Counted from the first letter of the stretch, positions 1 through 10,318 are shown. The stretch is 64,000 bases of DNA from Marinobacter sp. AC-23 (GCF_001858325.1 NZ_MBPP01000032.1:33243-97242), one strand, 5' to 3'. Made by a program: numbers and translations. Notes: generated by a model from the letters alone, not told the origin.

Positions 1-1053
1 GCGGCAAAAATGGCCATCGAAGACTTTGGCGGCGAGGTGATGGGTAAAGCCATTGAGGTGATCTCTGCGGATCACCAGAATAAGCCAGATATTGGCGCCA
101 GCACGGCCCGTGAATGGATCGATACCAAAGGCGTGGACATGATCACGGCTCTGGATAACTCCTCTGTCGGGCTTTCCGTGCAGGGTTTGGCCAAGGACAA
201 AAAGATCATCACCATGAATACGGGCGCAGGGTCCACCGCGTTAACCGAAGAACAATGTTCGCCTTATGGCATTCATTATGTCTACGACACCCATGCCTTG
301 CCGGTTGGCACGGCCACGGCGATGGTTAAAAACGGCGGCAAAAAGTGGTTCTTTATCACGGCAGACTACGCCTTTGGGCACTCACTTCGGGATAACACAG
401 GTGATGTTGTGAAAAGCATGGGTGGCGAGGTCGTTGGTAATGTAAACGCGCCGCTCTCTACCAATGATTTCTCATCCTATTTGCTGCAGGCCCAATCCTC
501 CGGTGCCGACGTAATTGGGCTGGCCAACGCCGGCCAGGATACGGTCAATGCCATCAAGCAGGCGAACCAGTTCCGTATCGTCCAGAGCGGTCAGAAACTG
601 GCGGGCATGTTGGTGTTCATCACAGATGTGCACAGTATGGGTCTGGAGATCGCGCAGGGTCTGCAATTTACCACCGCTTTTGTCTGGAACCAGAATGAGG
701 AAACCAAAGCATGGTCTGACCGGTTCAATAAGATCCATGGTGCCATGCCTACCATGGTTCAGGCGGGCGTTTACTCGGCAGTCACTAACTACCTGAAAGC
801 AGTCAAGGAAGCCGGAACGGACGAGACCGAGGCCGTTCGCGCCAAGCTGGGTGAAATGACTCTGAATGACATGTTCGTGAAGGGTGGAAAAATCGCGCCC
901 AACGGCTCCATGTTGCACGACATGTATTTGGTGGAAGCGAAAAAACCTTCGGAATCGGAAAGCGAGTGGGATCTGCTGAGGGTGATCTCAAAGATTCCCG
1001 CAGACCAAGCCTACATCTCGATGGAAGAATCCAAGTGTTCGCTGGTTAATTAA
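1..1053 (+). CDS. Branched-chain amino acid type ABC transporter substrate-binding protein (5' end outside window)
   Basis: The reading frame is open from the first base, so the signal peptide and N-terminus lie upstream. About 350 residues are visible and resemble the Peripla_BP_6 (LivJ/LivK-like) periplasmic binding proteins, with alternating Rossmann-like lobes, for example the stretch around KKWFFITADYAFGH. It should capture an amino acid, amide or related solute in the periplasm and pass it to the two permeases that follow within 40 bp and 10 bp. No ATPase genes lie downstream, so they are presumably upstream. The ligand cannot be read from the sequence. Confidence 0.85.
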   Translation, partial: AAKMAIEDFGGEVMGKAIEVISADHQNKPDIGASTAREWIDTKGVDMITALDNSSVGLSVQGLAKDKKIITMNTGAGSTALTEEQCSPYGIHYVYDTHALPVGTATAMVKNGGKKWFFITADYAFGHSLRDNTGDVVKSMGGEVVGNVNAPLSTNDFSSYLLQAQSSGADVIGLANAGQDTVNAIKQANQFRIVQSGQKLAGMLVFITDVHSMGLEIAQGLQFTTAFVWNQNEETKAWSDRFNKIHGAMPTMVQAGVYSAVTNYLKAVKEAGTDETEAVRAKLGEMTLNDMFVKGGKIAPNGSMLHDMYLVEAKKPSESESEWDLLRVISKIPADQAYISMEESKCSLVN

Positions 1054-1091
1054 TACACGACTTAACCACCACTTGAAGGGAGATAGCCAAC

Positions 1092-1988
1092 ATGTCGATA
1101 CAGGTCATTCTGGCCCAGGCGCTGCTTGGGCTTAATGTCGGTGTGTTTTACGCCATGTTGAGCCTTGGGCTCGCGGTAATATTTGGGCTGCTGAATATTA
1201 TCAACTTTGCCCACGGCGCCATGTACATGCTCGGCGCTTTCATCGCCTTGATTGGCTACTCTTTTTTGGAGAAGTGGCTGGGGGTCAGTATCCAGATCGG
1301 TTTCTGGGCTTCGCTGGTTATCGTGCCTCTGTTGGTTGGCCTGCTGGGGGTGCTCATTGAGCGCTTCCTGCTCCGCCGCCTGTACGAGCTGGATCACATA
1401 TACGGGCTGCTGCTGACGTTCGGAATCACCTTGATTCTTCAGGGCCTGTTTTCTAACTACTTCAACGTGTCCGGCACCCCTTACCCGGGTCAGCCGGAGA
1501 GCCTCAGTGGGGTGGTGAACCTAGGCTTTATGTATTTCCCAACCTATCGCCTGTTCGCCATCGTTGTGTCTCTTATCGTATGTTTTGCAACCTGGTTTTT
1601 TATCGAGCACACCAAGCTGGGCTCGCGGCTGCGGGCCGGCGTCGAAAACCCCGATCTGACCCAGGCCTTTGGTCTCAATGTTCCGTTAATGGTCACCCTA
1701 ACCTTTGCCTTCGGCGCTGGCCTTGCTGGCCTGGCGGGGGTACTGGCGGCTCCCATTTACTCGGTCAGCCCGTTGATGGGGGCCGATTTAATCATCGTGG
1801 TGTTCGCCGTGGTGGTGATCGGCGGCATGGGCTCGATCATGGGCGCCATTCTCTCTGGCCTTGCCCTGGGCCTTATTGAAGGTCTCACCAAGGTGTTCTA
1901 CCCACCCGCCGCTAGCACCGTGATTTTCTTTTTGATGGTGTTGGTACTGCTGTTCCGCCCGGCGGGACTGTTTGGTAAGGAGAAGTGA
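1092..1988 (+). CDS. ABC transporter permease, LivH family
   Basis: This 298-residue, strongly hydrophobic protein has about eight predicted membrane segments. It carries the LivH-type N-terminal pattern (a GLLNIINFAHG motif near residue 35) and a glycine-rich GLAGLAGVLAAP segment near residue 215 that matches the cytoplasmic coupling loop of this family. It forms half of the inner-membrane channel of a branched-chain amino acid type importer. The ATG at 1092 has a GGGAG ribosome site about 10 bp upstream. The next permease begins 7 bp after its stop, so the two are almost certainly co-transcribed. Confidence 0.88.
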   Translation: MSIQVILAQALLGLNVGVFYAMLSLGLAVIFGLLNIINFAHGAMYMLGAFIALIGYSFLEKWLGVSIQIGFWASLVIVPLLVGLLGVLIERFLLRRLYELDHIYGLLLTFGITLILQGLFSNYFNVSGTPYPGQPESLSGVVNLGFMYFPTYRLFAIVVSLIVCFATWFFIEHTKLGSRLRAGVENPDLTQAFGLNVPLMVTLTFAFGAGLAGLAGVLAAPIYSVSPLMGADLIIVVFAVVVIGGMGSIMGAILSGLALGLIEGLTKVFYPPAASTVIFFLMVLVLLFRPAGLFGKEK

Positions 1989-1995
1989 GCCACTC

Positions 1996-2916
1996 ATGAC
2001 CAATCGTATCCTGTTTATGCTGATGCTCATTGGTGGCCTGACCGCACCGCTCTTCGCCTATCCAGTGTTTGTCATGGATTTGCTGTGCTTCGCGCTGTTT
2101 GCCTGCGCATTCAACCTGCTATTGGGTTACGCCGGGCTGTTGTCATTTGGCCATGCGGCCTTTTTCGGCGGGGCGGCCTACATCACCGGGTACGTCACCA
2201 AGGAATGGGGCTTTTCACCGCTGCTAGGCATATTGGCGGGCACCGGGTTCACCCTTGTTCTCGGCGGCATCTTTGGCTTTCTGGCGATTCGCCGGCAAGG
2301 CATCTATTTCGCCATGGTTACCCTGGCGCTGGCGCAGATTGTTTATTTTCTAGCGCTGCAGATGCCGTTTACCGGCGGCGAGAACGGTCTGCAGGGCATT
2401 CCCCGAGGCGAGCTGTTCGGGTTCATCGACCTCAACCACTCACTCACCATGTACTATTTTGTATTCACCATTTTCCTGATCGGGTTCGGCATTATCTACC
2501 GCACCATTCATTCACCGTTTGGTGAGGTACTCCAGGCCATTCGGGAGAACGAATCCCGCGCCCTGTCACTGGGGTACGACGTAGAACGCTTCAAGCTGCT
2601 GGCCTTTGTGATCTCCGCTACCCTTGCCGGGCTAGCCGGCGCTACCAAAGCCATCGTTTTTCAGTTTGCGGCGCTCACAAACGCCCACTGGCAAACCTCC
2701 GGCGAAGTTATTCTGATGACCCTTGTAGGTGGGCTGGGCACAGTTTTTGGCCCGGTCGTCGGCGCCATCACCGTCGGCGCCCTCAGTCACGAATTGTCTG
2801 CCTTCGGCTCTTGGGTTCAGGTGATTCTGGGCACTATTTTTGTAGTCTGTGTGATGGTGTTCCGGCGTGGCATTGTCGGTGAAGTTCTGCGCCTGGTTAA
2901 CCGTAAGAAGGATTAA
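1996..2916 (+). CDS. ABC transporter permease, LivM family
   Basis: The predicted product is a 306-residue membrane protein of the LivM family, partner of the LivH-like permease just upstream. The segment LLLGYAGLLSFGHAAFFGG near residue 35 and the later TLAGLAGATKA loop near residue 210 are characteristic. I prefer the ATG at 1996 over an upstream TTG at 1972 because an AAGGAG site lies inside the end of the preceding gene. The following ornithine cyclodeaminase gene begins 5 bp after the stop, so the enzyme and transporter probably share a transcript. Confidence 0.88.
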   Translation: MTNRILFMLMLIGGLTAPLFAYPVFVMDLLCFALFACAFNLLLGYAGLLSFGHAAFFGGAAYITGYVTKEWGFSPLLGILAGTGFTLVLGGIFGFLAIRRQGIYFAMVTLALAQIVYFLALQMPFTGGENGLQGIPRGELFGFIDLNHSLTMYYFVFTIFLIGFGIIYRTIHSPFGEVLQAIRENESRALSLGYDVERFKLLAFVISATLAGLAGATKAIVFQFAALTNAHWQTSGEVILMTLVGGLGTVFGPVVGAITVGALSHELSAFGSWVQVILGTIFVVCVMVFRRGIVGEVLRLVNRKKD

Positions 2917-2921
2917 GCGTT

Positions 2922-3863
2922 ATGCGTGTTATTTCTGCACAGGAGGTGGCCGGCGCACTGGCATGGCCGGCACTGATCGAACGTCTCGCCTGCACATTCC
3001 GCCAAGGTGTCGAGGCACCACCAAGGCACCATCACGCCATGCATCGCCCAGATGGCGAGGCCACCATGCTCCTCATGCCTGCCTGGGAAGCGGCGGGATA
3101 TATCGGCATGAAAATGGTCAACGTGTTCCCGCAGAATGCCAACGCCGGTCTGCCCGCCATCTCCGGCCTGTATATTCTGTGCGAAGGCCAGCACGGCACC
3201 CCCTTGGCTTGCATCGACGGCGGTGCACTAACCAGCCGGCGCACAGCAGCGGCTTCTGCCCTGGCGGCCCGAGAGCTTTCGCGCCACGATGCCTCATCCC
3301 TGCTGGTGGTTGGCACCGGTAAGCTAGCGCCCATGCTCATCGAAGCCCATGCCACCGTGCGTCCCATCCGCAGGGTACGGATTTGGGGCCGTAATCCGGA
3401 CAAGTCAGCAGCACTGGCTGAGCGTTTCCGTGACCGCTTTGATTGTGAGTCGGTGACTGATTTAAAAACCGCTGTCCAGGAATCCGACATCATCAGTTGT
3501 GCGACTCTATCAACCGAACCACTGGTTCGGGGGGAGTGGTTGCAGCCAGGCAGCCACCTGGATCTGGTTGGTGCGTTCCGGCCATCCATGCGGGAAACAG
3601 ACGCTCGGTGCCTGGCCCGCAGCGAGGTATTTGTTGATACCTACGCCGGTGCCATGGGTGAGGCCGGAGACCTGTTACAGGCCATTGGCGAGGGCGCACT
3701 GCGTGAAACCGACTTGCGGGCAGAGCTGGCGGAACTGCTAAAAGGCTCAAAGCCCGGACGCTCTGATGACGAGGCAATTACGCTTTTCAAATCCGTGGGC
3801 GCCTCGCTGGAGGACCTTGCCGCCGCCATCGAGGTGTGGGAGACCCTGGAAGGCAAAAAATAG
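2922..3863 (+). CDS. Ornithine cyclodeaminase / mu-crystallin family protein
   Basis: This 313-residue protein fits the ornithine cyclodeaminase/mu-crystallin family in length and layout: an N-terminal dimerisation half containing the KMVNVFPQNA strand, then a Rossmann NAD(P) domain with VVGTGKLAPML near residue 128. Members include ornithine, lysine and alanine cyclodeaminases/dehydrogenases and ketimine reductases, so the exact substrate is open. An AAGGAT ribosome site overlaps the end of the permease gene. Position at the end of the ABC operon suggests it acts on the imported amino acid or a derivative, which is inference. It converges on the LysR gene at 3890. Confidence 0.8.
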   Translation: MRVISAQEVAGALAWPALIERLACTFRQGVEAPPRHHHAMHRPDGEATMLLMPAWEAAGYIGMKMVNVFPQNANAGLPAISGLYILCEGQHGTPLACIDGGALTSRRTAAASALAARELSRHDASSLLVVGTGKLAPMLIEAHATVRPIRRVRIWGRNPDKSAALAERFRDRFDCESVTDLKTAVQESDIISCATLSTEPLVRGEWLQPGSHLDLVGAFRPSMRETDARCLARSEVFVDTYAGAMGEAGDLLQAIGEGALRETDLRAELAELLKGSKPGRSDDEAITLFKSVGASLEDLAAAIEVWETLEGKK

Positions 3864-3889
3864 AGTCAAAGGTCGCAAAGTGCCGTCGG

Positions 3890-4837
3890 TTATTCAGACC
3901 TTAAGCCTCCTCTGATGGCCTCATCGACCAGCCACCCTCTTAGCAGTTGTATGCTTCGTTCTCTGCGCCGGCTGGTTTTCCAGGCAAAATAGAACCGGTC
4001 CCCGGTCACCAGTGGGTGGCAAGGCAAACGCACAAATTCTTCAGAATCCTTACGGGTGCTGAGCATGTAATCGTTGGTCAGCGCGATACCCTGGTGAAAG
4101 CGTGCGGCTTCCAGAGCCAACAGCATGTGGCTGAAATGCTGAATGCGAGCCCCCGAAGGCATCGTTTTATCCACTGCCTGGTACCAGGCCTCCCAATCTC
4201 CGGCCGCCTTGTCATAAATACTGTGGGTGGACAACAGGGGGAAACGGGCTACCTCGGTGGTGGTCATGGCGGGTTCGTCGCGCCCTGTTACATCGGCCTC
4301 CCGGCCTAATTCCCGGCGGATACGTTGCCAATAATCCGGGCTGCACACAGGAAAGAGCCGCTCCACGTACAGAAGCTCGTAACTGTAGGCCGGTGAATCC
4401 CGGTGAATGGTAATAAAACAATCCGCGACCCGGTCGGACAACACCGGGTTTTCGCTGCTCATTTCCAACGCCAGCTCCACTTGCGGGTGCAGCCGTTGCA
4501 ATTCCGGCAACCTCGGTACCAGCCAACGCACAGCAAAGGAGCTAAATAGCGACAAACGCAGCCGTGCCCCTTCGTGGCCCAGCAGCTGCTCACTGGCCCG
4601 CTCTATTTGCAGCAAAGAGGTACTGATAACGTCCAGATATTGCCGGCCCTCATCCGTCAGCGCCAGTGTGCGCCCGCTGCGCCAAAACAGCTTTTCACCC
4701 AGGTAGGTTTCCAGCTGTTTGATTTGATGGCTCACCGCACTCTGGCTTACCGACAGCTCCTGGGCAGCCAGGGAAAAGCTGTTGAGGCGGGCGACGGCTT
4801 CAAATACGGGCAGGGCTTTGAGCGGAGGTAGCTTCAT
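3890..4837 (-). CDS. LysR-family transcriptional regulator, GcvA-like
   Basis: The N-terminal 60 residues form the LysR winged helix-turn-helix (LPPLKALPVFEAVARLNSF, then AAQELSVSQSAVSHQIKQLE), followed by a substrate-binding-like effector domain. Length (315 residues) and the opening sequence are typical of the GcvA-like branch. It is divergent from the EamA transporter at 4961 across a 123-bp gap, the usual arrangement for a LysR regulator and its target, and convergent with the cyclodeaminase gene. Which neighbour it controls is not decided by the sequence. Confidence 0.87.
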   Translation of the reverse strand: MKLPPLKALPVFEAVARLNSFSLAAQELSVSQSAVSHQIKQLETYLGEKLFWRSGRTLALTDEGRQYLDVISTSLLQIERASEQLLGHEGARLRLSLFSSFAVRWLVPRLPELQRLHPQVELALEMSSENPVLSDRVADCFITIHRDSPAYSYELLYVERLFPVCSPDYWQRIRRELGREADVTGRDEPAMTTTEVARFPLLSTHSIYDKAAGDWEAWYQAVDKTMPSGARIQHFSHMLLALEAARFHQGIALTNDYMLSTRKDSEEFVRLPCHPLVTGDRFYFAWKTSRRRERSIQLLRGWLVDEAIRGGLRSE

Positions 4838-4960
4838 TATCTATTTTTCTAATACTTAGTGAATAAACATCATTTTATCGGATATTAAAGCGCAAGTAGA
4901 CTAAGACTGCCACTTCCTACGTGGGCGTTTTATTCATATACAGTTATCAGGAAAAAGAAC

Positions 4961-5878
4961 ATGTCAGGCAAAACGGTAAACAGCGCCATTCTTCTGCTTG
5001 TGCTTGGCAACGCCATGGCATTGATATCCGACGTGTTTATCAAACTTATGGAGCCGGGCGCTCCGATTTTCCAGTTTGCGTTTCTGCGCTGTTTGATCAC
5101 GCTCGTGTTCCTGGTGCCGCTGGCTCGCAAGATCGACCTGAACAACCTGTTTGCTGGCATAAAAGTACACGCGGTTCGGGCACACATTCATCTGGCGGGC
5201 CTACTGTGCATGATCGTGGCCCTGAGCAACCTGCCCCTGGCCACGGCCAACGCAGTGTTTTACGCGGCTCCGATTCTGGTGATGGTATTTTCGGTATTCT
5301 TTTTCCGTGAATCCCTCACGCCCCTGAGCGTGTTTGCAGTGTTCAGCGGCTTTGCCGGCATCATTGTTATTCTGCGCCCGGTAGAGTTCAACTGGGCAGC
5401 CATTGCAGCGCTTGGGTCCGCCCTTACACTGGCAATCAACGCTGTGATGGTACGCAAGCTGCCAAAAGGCCAAACCACGGTGCACAAGCTGTTTCTCAAC
5501 TACCTGTTGGTGATTCCTGCTTCCGCCTTGCTTGCCATATGGGAGTGGCAACAAGGCGCAACCTGGCATCCAGAGATTTTGCTCACGGCAGCCGGTTCCG
5601 CACTATTTATCCTGGGATACAACATCACCGTTTTGTTGGCCTACCGCCAGGTAGATGCAAACCAGGTAACCAGCGCCGAGTACACCGGGCTAATCTGGGC
5701 GGTAGGTATTGGCTGGATCTGGTTCAACGAAGTGCCCGACTGGTGGTTCCTGGTGGGCAGCATGATGGTTGTGGTGCCGCTGGTGCTTATAGGCCTCAAT
5801 CAGCGCCGGAAATCGCCTGCCAGAGGCTTCAACCCCGCCACTCGTGAGGAGCGCCAAGCGGCTACCACCGAAGTCTGA
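4961..5878 (+). CDS. EamA / DMT-superfamily transporter
   Basis: A 305-residue protein with about ten hydrophobic segments arranged as two EamA repeats, as in drug/metabolite exporters of the RhaT/YdcZ type. It starts with an ATG behind an AGGAAAAAG ribosome site. The end is a short basic cytoplasmic tail. Substrates of this family cannot be predicted from sequence; amino acid or metabolite export is common. The divergent LysR gene is a candidate regulator. It converges with chaC, with only 15 bp between stops. Confidence 0.85.
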   Translation: MSGKTVNSAILLLVLGNAMALISDVFIKLMEPGAPIFQFAFLRCLITLVFLVPLARKIDLNNLFAGIKVHAVRAHIHLAGLLCMIVALSNLPLATANAVFYAAPILVMVFSVFFFRESLTPLSVFAVFSGFAGIIVILRPVEFNWAAIAALGSALTLAINAVMVRKLPKGQTTVHKLFLNYLLVIPASALLAIWEWQQGATWHPEILLTAAGSALFILGYNITVLLAYRQVDANQVTSAEYTGLIWAVGIGWIWFNEVPDWWFLVGSMMVVVPLVLIGLNQRRKSPARGFNPATREERQAATTEV

Positions 5879-5893
5879 CGCAACCGGAAGTAC

Positions 5894-6457
5894 TCAGGGG
5901 CCTTTCTTCAAAAAGGTCTCTATTGCAAACGTATGGGTGCACTCATCACCAAGTGCTCTTAATGACTCTGCCAGCCTAAGTAGATACTCGGAGTTAGGCC
6001 CACTCGGCCCAGCCGCTTTCGCAATCTGGCGGGCGATATCGGCTTCCGGAGCATGACCAAGAAACGCCTCATTGTCCTCAGTCGCGATATAAACCAGCCC
6101 TTCCGCGTGACTGCCGTTTTCAAACGTCAGGGTTGTAGAAAACCGCAAATACCCGTTCTTTTCTCGCACATCCAAATGCTCAAACACATTCGGTGATACC
6201 CGAAACGCCATGCCTTTACATTTGGCTCCCGGCTGCTCGATCAACGTTGCCACACGGCCAGGCGCTCCCGGAGTGCCACGGTGATCGTGGGACCCCTGCC
6301 AGAATCGGCGAGCCCAGCCCTGAATAGACGCAGGGCGCTGTTCCAGGAACGGGAAGTCCACTTTATAGATCAGCGAGCCATAACCGAACAACCAGATCGA
6401 TTCGATGCCGGAGAAATCCTGTCGGTTGCGGTTGTGCTCTGTGGTGTCGGTGGACAT
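5894..6457 (-). CDS. ChaC-type gamma-glutamylcyclotransferase
   Basis: This 187-residue protein has the family's substrate-binding loop YGSLIY near residue 26 and the conserved glutamate in the LDVREKNGY segment near residue 110 that serves as catalytic base. Members of this branch cleave glutathione to 5-oxoproline and Cys-Gly in the cytoplasm. The stop codon of the upstream MarC gene lies 8 bp before its start, so the two may be co-transcribed on the minus strand. Confidence 0.88.
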   Translation of the reverse strand: MSTDTTEHNRNRQDFSGIESIWLFGYGSLIYKVDFPFLEQRPASIQGWARRFWQGSHDHRGTPGAPGRVATLIEQPGAKCKGMAFRVSPNVFEHLDVREKNGYLRFSTTLTFENGSHAEGLVYIATEDNEAFLGHAPEADIARQIAKAAGPSGPNSEYLLRLAESLRALGDECTHTFAIETFLKKGP

Positions 6458-6465
6458 CGCGTTCC

Positions 6466-7102
6466 TTATGCTCCTGATAACCCTGTACTGGCAATAAAGC
6501 CTGTAATACCTGTAAGAACGATCTCGGCTGCCATGGCGGAGAGTACAAGGCCGCTGATTTTAGAGAGGATGTTGAGGCCAGTTTTACCGAGAGCCTTTTC
6601 CAGATATCCTGATAAGTGCAACAATATACCCAGAATAAGCAGACCGGAAATCAGGCCAAACAAACCACCGGCAACTTCCGGAACCGCCTTGAGCTCGGCA
6701 CCGTATACCAGAATGGCACCGATGGTGGCCGGGCAATCATCACCGGAACCGCCAGCGGCACCACAGCGATATCGTCGCGATCTTCTTCTGGCAGGCCCGT
6801 GGCATGGTTGCGGGTGCCGCTGGTGACCAGGCTAATGGCTGTCAGAAACAGCAGCGTACCTGCACCAATGCGAAAGGAATCCAGGGTAATACCAATCGCA
6901 CTGAATAGCAGCGGCCCGCCAAAGAACAGTATCACGCCCATAACGGAGGCGGCGATGCAGGCTCGGCGAATGATCGAGGCCTTTTCGGCCGCAGGCAGCC
7001 TCGGGTCAAGGCAATAAACATCGATACCGCGAAGAAAGGAGCCAACAGAAACAAAAAGCGAATCGTACTATTGATGTAGGTGCTAAAAAACATTTCAAAC
7101 AT
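6466..7102 (-). CDS. MarC-family inner-membrane protein (two apparent single-base deletions)
   Basis: Three consecutive minus-strand reading frames together give one MarC/UPF0056 protein of about 212 residues with six membrane segments. The start is MFEMFFSTYINS at 7102. The frame breaks near 6998-7005 and again near 6728-6733. Restoring one G at each point gives a continuous family-like sequence, including the PVMIGPATIGA motif. Function of MarC proteins is poorly defined; they were once linked to multiple antibiotic resistance. Two breaks could mean a pseudogene, but the same one-base loss recurs across this window, so sequencing undercalls are more likely. Confidence 0.75.
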
Positions 7103-7257
7103 CGATGGTTTCCGGTCAGTTTAAACGCCAATCATAGCGTCTAACCCGGATTTTCGCCGTACGCAACAGGACGTATTGCAAGCAAAGTCCTGAATTTACA
7201 CTAGGATATAGATATCCCCTATTCGTTTCATTGGTTCAAACAGAGGGCGTTTGCGTC

Positions 7258-8835
7258 ATGAAGATTGGCATTCCGAAGGAAATTTTTACCGACGAACGGC
7301 GGGTTGCAGCAACACCCCCCTCCGTCCACAAACTTATTGCTCTGGGCTATGAGGTCGTTATTGAGGCCGGCGCAGGCGAAGCCGCGCACTATCGCGATGA
7401 AGCCTACGAACACGTTGGCGCCACCATCGCGGCAGACACCCACTCACTATGGAGCGAAGCCGATTTCATTCTGAAAGTTCGCGCACCCATGCACAACGCA
7501 GCGCTGGACAAGCACGAAGCTGACCTGATGAAGGAAGGGGCTTTCCTGGCCAGTTATATTTGGCCCGGCCAAAACCCAGAGCTCTTGAAAAACCTTGCAG
7601 CTCGAAACATTACCACGTTTGCCATCGACAGCTTGCCGCGGATCAGCCGCGCGCAAAAAATGGATGCGCTGAGCGCCATGGCCAACATCGCCGGGTACCG
7701 CGCGGTAGTGGAAGCTGCCAATCACTTCGGGCGTTTTTTCACCGGCCAGATGACTGCAGCCGGCAAGGTGCCACCAGCCAAGGTAATGGTCATAGGCGCT
7801 GGCGTCGCCGGGCTTGCAGCGGTAGGAGCGGCAAACAGCCTGGGAGCCATTGTTCGGGCATTTGACACCCGGCTGGAAGTGAAAGAACAAATTGAAAGCA
7901 TGGGTGCCGAATTTCTTCAGCTGGATTTTGATGAAGAAGAAGGCAGTGGCACCGGCGGATATGCCAAACAGATGAGCGACGAGTTCATCAAGGCAGAAAT
8001 GGCCCTGTTCGCGGAACAGGCCAAAGAGGTGGATATCATCATCACCACCGCCCTGATTCCCGGCAAGCCAGCCCCGAAATTGATTACGGCAGACATGGTG
8101 AAATCCATGAAGCCAGGCAGTGTGATTGTCGATCTGGCATCCGAGCGCGGCGGTAACTGCGAGCTCACTGAGCCTGGCAAGATCGTGAATCAGCACGACG
8201 TCACGCTCATTGGTTACACAGACCTGCCCAGCCGCATGGCCAAGGTAGCCAGTGATCTGTACGCCACCAACCTGTTCCACCTGGTAACCGAGCTGACGCC
8301 CGAGAAAGACGGCCAGCCGAAGGTGAACATGGAAGACGACGTTATCCGTGGCCTTACGGTTGTGCAAAATAATGACGTAACCTGGCCACCACCACAGCCA
8401 GAGACCCCGGTTAGCCCCAAGCCGGCTCCAGGCACTGAAGAGCCCTCTGCCGAGCAAAAAGCAGCTGCACGCAAGGAATCTGAGCGCCGCAGCCTTATTG
8501 GCAAGGGTGCTGCGCTCATTCTCACCATCGCAGCGCTCTACGGCGTTGGCGCTTACGCACCGGAGAGTTTTCTACGCCACTTCACCGTGTTTGTGCTGGC
8601 CTGTTTCATTGGTTGGCAGGTCGTTTGGAACGTAACAGCCTCACTGCATACGCCCTTGATGAGTGTAACCAACGCCATCAGCGGCATAATCGTAATTGGT
8701 GCCATATTGCACTTGGCCCAAGCAGACAGCGTCGCGGTTGGGATCATGGCGTTTATGGCGGTGCTGATTGCCAGCATCAACGTAGGGGGCGGCTTCCGGG
8801 TCACCCATCGCATGCTTAAAATGTTCCGCAGATAG
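7258..8835 (+). CDS. pntA: NAD(P) transhydrogenase subunit alpha
   Basis: This 525-residue protein starts [17 protein letters not shown], the signature opening of the alanine dehydrogenase/PNT N-terminal domain. The NAD-binding motif [15 protein letters not shown] lies near residue 178. The last 110 residues carry four membrane helices, so the soluble domain I and membrane domain II are fused as in E. coli PntA. With PntB it couples proton movement across the inner membrane to hydride transfer from NADH to NADP+. I chose ATG 7258 over an upstream in-frame codon at 7231 because the conserved domain begins there. pntB starts 13 bp downstream. Confidence 0.95.
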   Translation: MKIGIPKEIFTDERRVAATPPSVHKLIALGYEVVIEAGAGEAAHYRDEAYEHVGATIAADTHSLWSEADFILKVRAPMHNAALDKHEADLMKEGAFLASYIWPGQNPELLKNLAARNITTFAIDSLPRISRAQKMDALSAMANIAGYRAVVEAANHFGRFFTGQMTAAGKVPPAKVMVIGAGVAGLAAVGAANSLGAIVRAFDTRLEVKEQIESMGAEFLQLDFDEEEGSGTGGYAKQMSDEFIKAEMALFAEQAKEVDIIITTALIPGKPAPKLITADMVKSMKPGSVIVDLASERGGNCELTEPGKIVNQHDVTLIGYTDLPSRMAKVASDLYATNLFHLVTELTPEKDGQPKVNMEDDVIRGLTVVQNNDVTWPPPQPETPVSPKPAPGTEEPSAEQKAAARKESERRSLIGKGAALILTIAALYGVGAYAPESFLRHFTVFVLACFIGWQVVWNVTASLHTPLMSVTNAISGIIVIGAILHLAQADSVAVGIMAFMAVLIASINVGGGFRVTHRMLKMFRR

Positions 8836-8848
8836 GAGGCGATCCCCC

Positions 8849-10245
8849 ATGGGTACAGGACTCGTTAGTGTGGCCTACGTAGTGGCCAGCGTATTGTTTA
8901 TTTTCAGTCTTGGAGGCCTGAGCCACCAGGAATCCGCACGCAGAGGCAATCTTTATGGGGTTGCCGGCATTCTCATCGCACTGGTGGCTACCATGGCCAG
9001 TGTCAGTGACAGTGGCCTCGTTGCCATTGTGATCGCAGTGTTGGTGGGGGCCAGTATTGGTGTCGCCATCGCCAATAAGGTTGAAATGACCCAAATGCCT
9101 CAACTGGTGGCCTTGCTGCACAGCTTTGTGGGTCTGGCCGCGGTGCTGGTGGGCTTTTCTGGTTACATAGATCCGCTCACCCACACCACGGGTGCTGAGC
9201 ACACCATTAAACTGGTGGAAGTGTTTGTGGGTATCTTCATTGGTGCCATCACGTTCACCGGGTCACTGATAGCCTGCGGCAAGCTTGATGGCCGAATCGA
9301 CAGTAAAGCCCTCACCCTGCCCGGCCGGCACCTAATGAACCTGGCCGCTCTGGCAGTATCCGTGCTACTGGGCGCCTGGTTCCTGGGCACTGACAGCATG
9401 GCGCTGGGCATACTTGCCTTGGTGCTGATGACCGTCGTTGCCGCCGTATTGGGCATTCACCTGATTATGGCCATTGGCGGTGCGGACATGCCAGTGGTGG
9501 TCTCCATGCTCAACAGTTACTCCGGCTGGGCGGCGGCCTCGATCGGCTTCATGTTAGGCAACGACCTGCTGATCGTAACCGGCGCGTTGGTGGGCAGCAG
9601 CGGCGCCATCCTCAGTTACATCATGTGCAAGGCCATGAACCGGTCGTTTATCAGCGTTATCCTTGGCGGCTTTGGCCAAACCAGCAGCAGTTCTGCCGCA
9701 GTGGGTTCTGACGACCAGGTCGCTCTGGAGACCAGTGCAGACGAAGTATGCGAGGAACTGCGCAACGCCGATTCGGTGATTATCGTGCCGGGTTACGGCA
9801 TGGCCGTAGCGCAAGCCCAAAGTGGCGTCAGCGATATGACCAAACTGCTTCGGGAACGCGGTGTAACTGTGCGTTTTGGCATTCACCCGGTTGCCGGTCG
9901 ACTGCCTGGGCACATGAACGTGCTTCTGGCAGAAGCCCATGTGCCTACGACATCGTTCTGGAGATGGACGAAATTAACGCAGACTTCCCGAGCACAGATG
10001 TCGTGCTGGTTATCGGTGCCAACGACACAGTGAATCCGGCAGCAGCAGAAGACCCGGGCAGCCCCATTGCCGGCATGCCGGTGCTAGAGGTTTGGAAGGC
10101 GCGGCACGTGGTCATTCTAAAACGAGGTATGGCAACAGGCTATTCCGGCGTGGAAAACCCACTGTTCTTCAAAGACAACTCACGCATGCTTTTCGGAGAC
10201 GCCAAGGAAAGCATTGATAAGCTGCTAGCAGGTTTGCGGGACTGA
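8849..10245 (+). CDS. pntB: NAD(P) transhydrogenase subunit beta (apparent single-base deletion)
   Basis: The N-terminal 250 residues are membrane helices (domain II) and the C-terminal part is the NADP-binding domain III, with [10 protein letters not shown] and [18 protein letters not shown]. The frame breaks near 9944; adding one C there (the local sequence would read CCCTAC) joins it to [15 protein letters not shown] and the conserved [10 protein letters not shown] and [11 protein letters not shown] segments. The intact protein would be about 465 residues, normal for PntB. A GGAGG ribosome site precedes the ATG at 8849, right behind pntA. Confidence 0.92.
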
Positions 10246-10249
10246 TTAC

Positions 10250-10304
10250 TTCTTGGGCCGATAACAGGACCACAACCGGTGTGTTCCTGTTACCGGCCCA
10301 AGAA
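10250..10304. terminator. Bidirectional hairpin between pntB and the convergent membrane-protein gene
   Basis: Arms 10250-10269 and 10285-10304 pair over 20 bp with one G-T type mismatch, around a 15-base loop. It lies between two convergent genes and could end transcription from both sides, although no long T run follows. Confidence 0.6.
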
Positions 10305-10318
10305 AGACCTGCCGCCAG

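Noticed and set aside
6466..7102. Programmed frameshifting in marC
   Set aside because: No slippery heptamer with a following structure was evident, and similar one-base losses occur in unrelated genes across the window.
7447..8457. Long open frame of 336 codons antisense to pntA
   Set aside because: It lies wholly opposite a well-conserved gene, has no recognisable domain and no ribosome site, and such shadow frames are common in GC-rich DNA.
9554..9940. Open frame antisense to pntB
   Set aside because: Fully overlapped by conserved transhydrogenase sequence on the other strand; composition looks like a shadow of it.
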